From Longimicrobiaceae bacterium (GTDB lineage Bacteria > Gemmatimonadota > Gemmatimonadetes > Longimicrobiales > Longimicrobiaceae), in the NCBI GenBank assembly GCA_036375715.1, contig DASVBS010000053.1:62001-126000 (forward strand): DNA of 64,000 nucleotides, read 5' to 3'. Below, in pieces: positions 62,420 to 64,000 of this stretch (the stretch's first letter is position 1; each line of letters opens with the position of its first letter). Made by a program: the position numbers and the translations under genes. The notes beneath the pieces were generated by a model that worked only from the letters and a program-made list of their open reading frames with translations, was not told the DNA's origin and made no database searches.

Positions 62420-64000
62420 CGCGCTCCGATCCCATCCTTCGCACCGACCGCTGGTTCGCGTCCCTCGGCCGGCGGCCATTCGATTACCAGCGCGAAGTCT
62501 GGTCCGCCTACCGGGCGGGCGAGAGTGGCCTGGTGCACGCCGCCACGGGAACGGGGAAGACGCTGGCGGCCTGGATCGGCCCGCTGCTCGAATGGATGGA
62601 GGAGACGGCGGGAACGGCCGCCCCGCGCAGACGAGGGCGTGCCGGCGCTCCCCCGCTCCGCGTCCTGTGGATCACGCCACTCCGCGCGCTCGCCACCGAT
62701 ACCGCCGAAGCGCTCCAGCGGCCGCTGATCGACCTCGGGATCCCCTGGACGCTCGAGACCCGCACGGGAGACACCCCCGAGAGCGTTCGCGCGCGGCAGC
62801 GACAACGCCTGCCTACCGCTCTGGTCACCACCCCCGAGAGCCTCTCCCTTCTCCTCTCATGGGAGGACTCGGGTCTCCTCTTTCCCGAGCTGCGGCTGGT
62901 GGTGGTGGACGAATGGCACGAGCTCATGGGAACGAAGCGCGGGGTGCTGCTCGAGCTCGCCCTCGCCCGCCTGCGGGCCGTACAGCCGGAGCTGCGCACG
63001 TGGGGCCTGTCCGCCACCATCGGCAATCTGGACGAGGCGGCCGGAACGCTGCTCGGCGCGTATACCCGTCGGCCGTGGCGGATCGTCCGCGGAGTCGACC
63101 CCAAGGAGGTCGTGGTCGACAGCCTCATCCCGCCGACGATCGATCGCTTTCCCTGGGCCGGACACCTGGGAACCCAGATGCTCCCTCAGGTGCTCGAGGC
63201 GATCGAGGAGGGTGAGACCGCGATCGTCTTCACCAACACCCGCTCACAGACGGAGATCTGGTATCAGGCGATCCTCGCCGCGCGGCCGCAGTGGGCTGGC
63301 GTGATTGCGCTGCATCACGGCTCGCTGGAGCGCAAGACACGCGATTGGGTCGAGGACGGGCTGCGGCGAGGCACTCTCCGCTGCGTGGTGGCGACCTCCA
63401 GCCTCGATCTGGGCGTCGACTTCTCTCCGGTCGATCGAGTGCTCCAGATAGGGAGCCCCAAGGGGATCGCACGTCTGCTGCAGCGCGCCGGACGCAGCGG
63501 CCATCGACCGGGGGCGGTGAGTCGTGTCACCTGCGTTCCTACCATGGCGCTGGAGTTGATCGAGGTCGCCGCCGCCCGGGACGGAATCGAGTCCGGGGCC
63601 GTGGAGTCGCGGCTGCCGGTGGAACGGCCGCTGGACGTGCTGGTGCAGCACCTCGTGACGGTGGCGCTGGGCGGCGGCTTCCGGCGCGACGAGATGCTGG
63701 CCGAGGTGCGGACTACCCACGCCTACGCGGACTTGCGGGATGACGAGTGGCAGTGGGCGCTGGACTTCATCACCCGTGGGGGCGCGGCGCTGCAGGCGTA
63801 CCCCGAGTACTCCCGGGTGGTGGAGCGCGACGGACGTTTCGTGGTGGAGGACCGGCAGGTGGCGCGACGGCACCGGATGGCGATCGGGACCATCGTCGCG
63901 GATGCGCACATCACGGTGCAGTACCTCAAAGGACCGCGTCTGGGCACGGTGGAAGAGTCCTTCATCGCGCGCCTCAAGCCGGGTGACCGCTTCATCTTCT
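62416..64000 (+). CDS. Ligase-associated Lhr-like DEAD/DEAH helicase (3' truncated by window end)
   Basis: 528 codons visible, open at the window edge. Helicase motif I ATGTGKT at 43-49, motif II DEWH at 165-168 (VVVDEWHEL, the Lhr variant of DEAH), motif III LSATIG, and motif VI LLQRAGRSGHRPG. A winged-helix domain follows. It belongs to the Lhr group associated with the exonuclease and ligase encoded just upstream (4-base ATGA overlap) and should unwind DNA 3' to 5'. The fourth gene of this set in other bacteria, a metallophosphoesterase, would be expected just beyond the window. Confidence 0.94.
   Translation, partial: MTRSDPILRTDRWFASLGRRPFDYQREVWSAYRAGESGLVHAATGTGKTLAAWIGPLLEWMEETAGTAAPRRRGRAGAPPLRVLWITPLRALATDTAEALQRPLIDLGIPWTLETRTGDTPESVRARQRQRLPTALVTTPESLSLLLSWEDSGLLFPELRLVVVDEWHELMGTKRGVLLELALARLRAVQPELRTWGLSATIGNLDEAAGTLLGAYTRRPWRIVRGVDPKEVVVDSLIPPTIDRFPWAGHLGTQMLPQVLEAIEEGETAIVFTNTRSQTEIWYQAILAARPQWAGVIALHHGSLERKTRDWVEDGLRRGTLRCVVATSSLDLGVDFSPVDRVLQIGSPKGIARLLQRAGRSGHRPGAVSRVTCVPTMALELIEVAAARDGIESGAVESRLPVERPLDVLVQHLVTVALGGGFRRDEMLAEVRTTHAYADLRDDEWQWALDFITRGGAALQAYPEYSRVVERDGRFVVEDRQVARRHRMAIGTIVADAHITVQYLKGPRLGTVEESFIARLKPGDRFIF

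Overview
The window is about 64 kb of GC-rich, gene-dense chromosome from a didermic (outer-membrane) bacterium. Lipoproteins, outer-membrane-barrel-like proteins, a TolQ/ExbB-type channel, a caa3-type CtaG, futalosine-pathway MqnB, Ku/LigD and an ImuABC mutasome together suggest a Gemmatimonadota-like organism. That assignment is an inference from gene content; no rRNA or tRNA is visible. There is no prophage, insertion sequence, CRISPR array or obvious plasmid backbone, so this looks like ordinary chromosome with some unusual small structures.

Layout. 1-2.8 kb: the end of an unknown gene, then two blue-copper (cupredoxin) proteins and a CHRD lipoprotein, closed by a strong hairpin. 2.9-7.9 kb (minus strand): mreB, a polyprenol/diacylglycerol kinase-like membrane protein, a large Slt-type lytic transglycosylase and a lone TolQ/ExbB-like channel. 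8-18.2 kb (minus): a complete peptide/nickel-type ABC importer (two ATPases, two permeases) with three consecutive substrate-binding lipoproteins. 18.2-24.7 kb: lipoyl metabolism and glycine cleavage (LipM/LplA-like transferase, gcvH, gcvP), an UPF0173 hydrolase and a dead serpin gene. 24.8-30 kb: small membrane proteins, a second transglycosylase, mqnB and ftsZ. 30-35.2 kb: an NHEJ operon (ku, ligD, a degenerate receiver protein) divergent from a small Rho-N-like protein. 35.3-43.2 kb: a PQQ-associated binding-protein/beta-propeller fusion with ctaG, then an SbcD-like nuclease with a YhaN-like ATPase. 43.4-54.3 kb: CE15-like esterase, Ppx/GppA-HD phosphatase, a Vps62-like protein, a CDP-alcohol phosphatidyltransferase, DUF192 and AAA-ATPase genes, sialidase and MFS transporter. 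54.3-64 kb: imuA-imuB-dnaE2 on minus, divergent from the exonuclease-ligase-Lhr helicase operon that runs off the window end.

Two themes stand out. First, DNA repair is dense: two unrelated ATP-dependent ligase systems, a translesion mutasome and an SbcCD/YhaN-like pair lie within 34 kb. Second, four intergenic inverted-repeat elements with heptanucleotide-periodic arms (GAATTAC or GAAGCTA units facing their complements, around a variable core) sit at 10.4, 11.8, 19.1 and 20.0 kb. In all four, one arm ends at or within 3 nt of the stop codon of the upstream minus-strand gene. I regard these as the best candidate for an undescribed system in the window. Other points worth a second look are the in-frame stop plus internal deletion in the serpin, several domain fusions, an AT-rich palindrome just ahead of an AAA-ATPase gene, and 80-81 bp tandem repeats that straddle the end of the YhaN-like gene.
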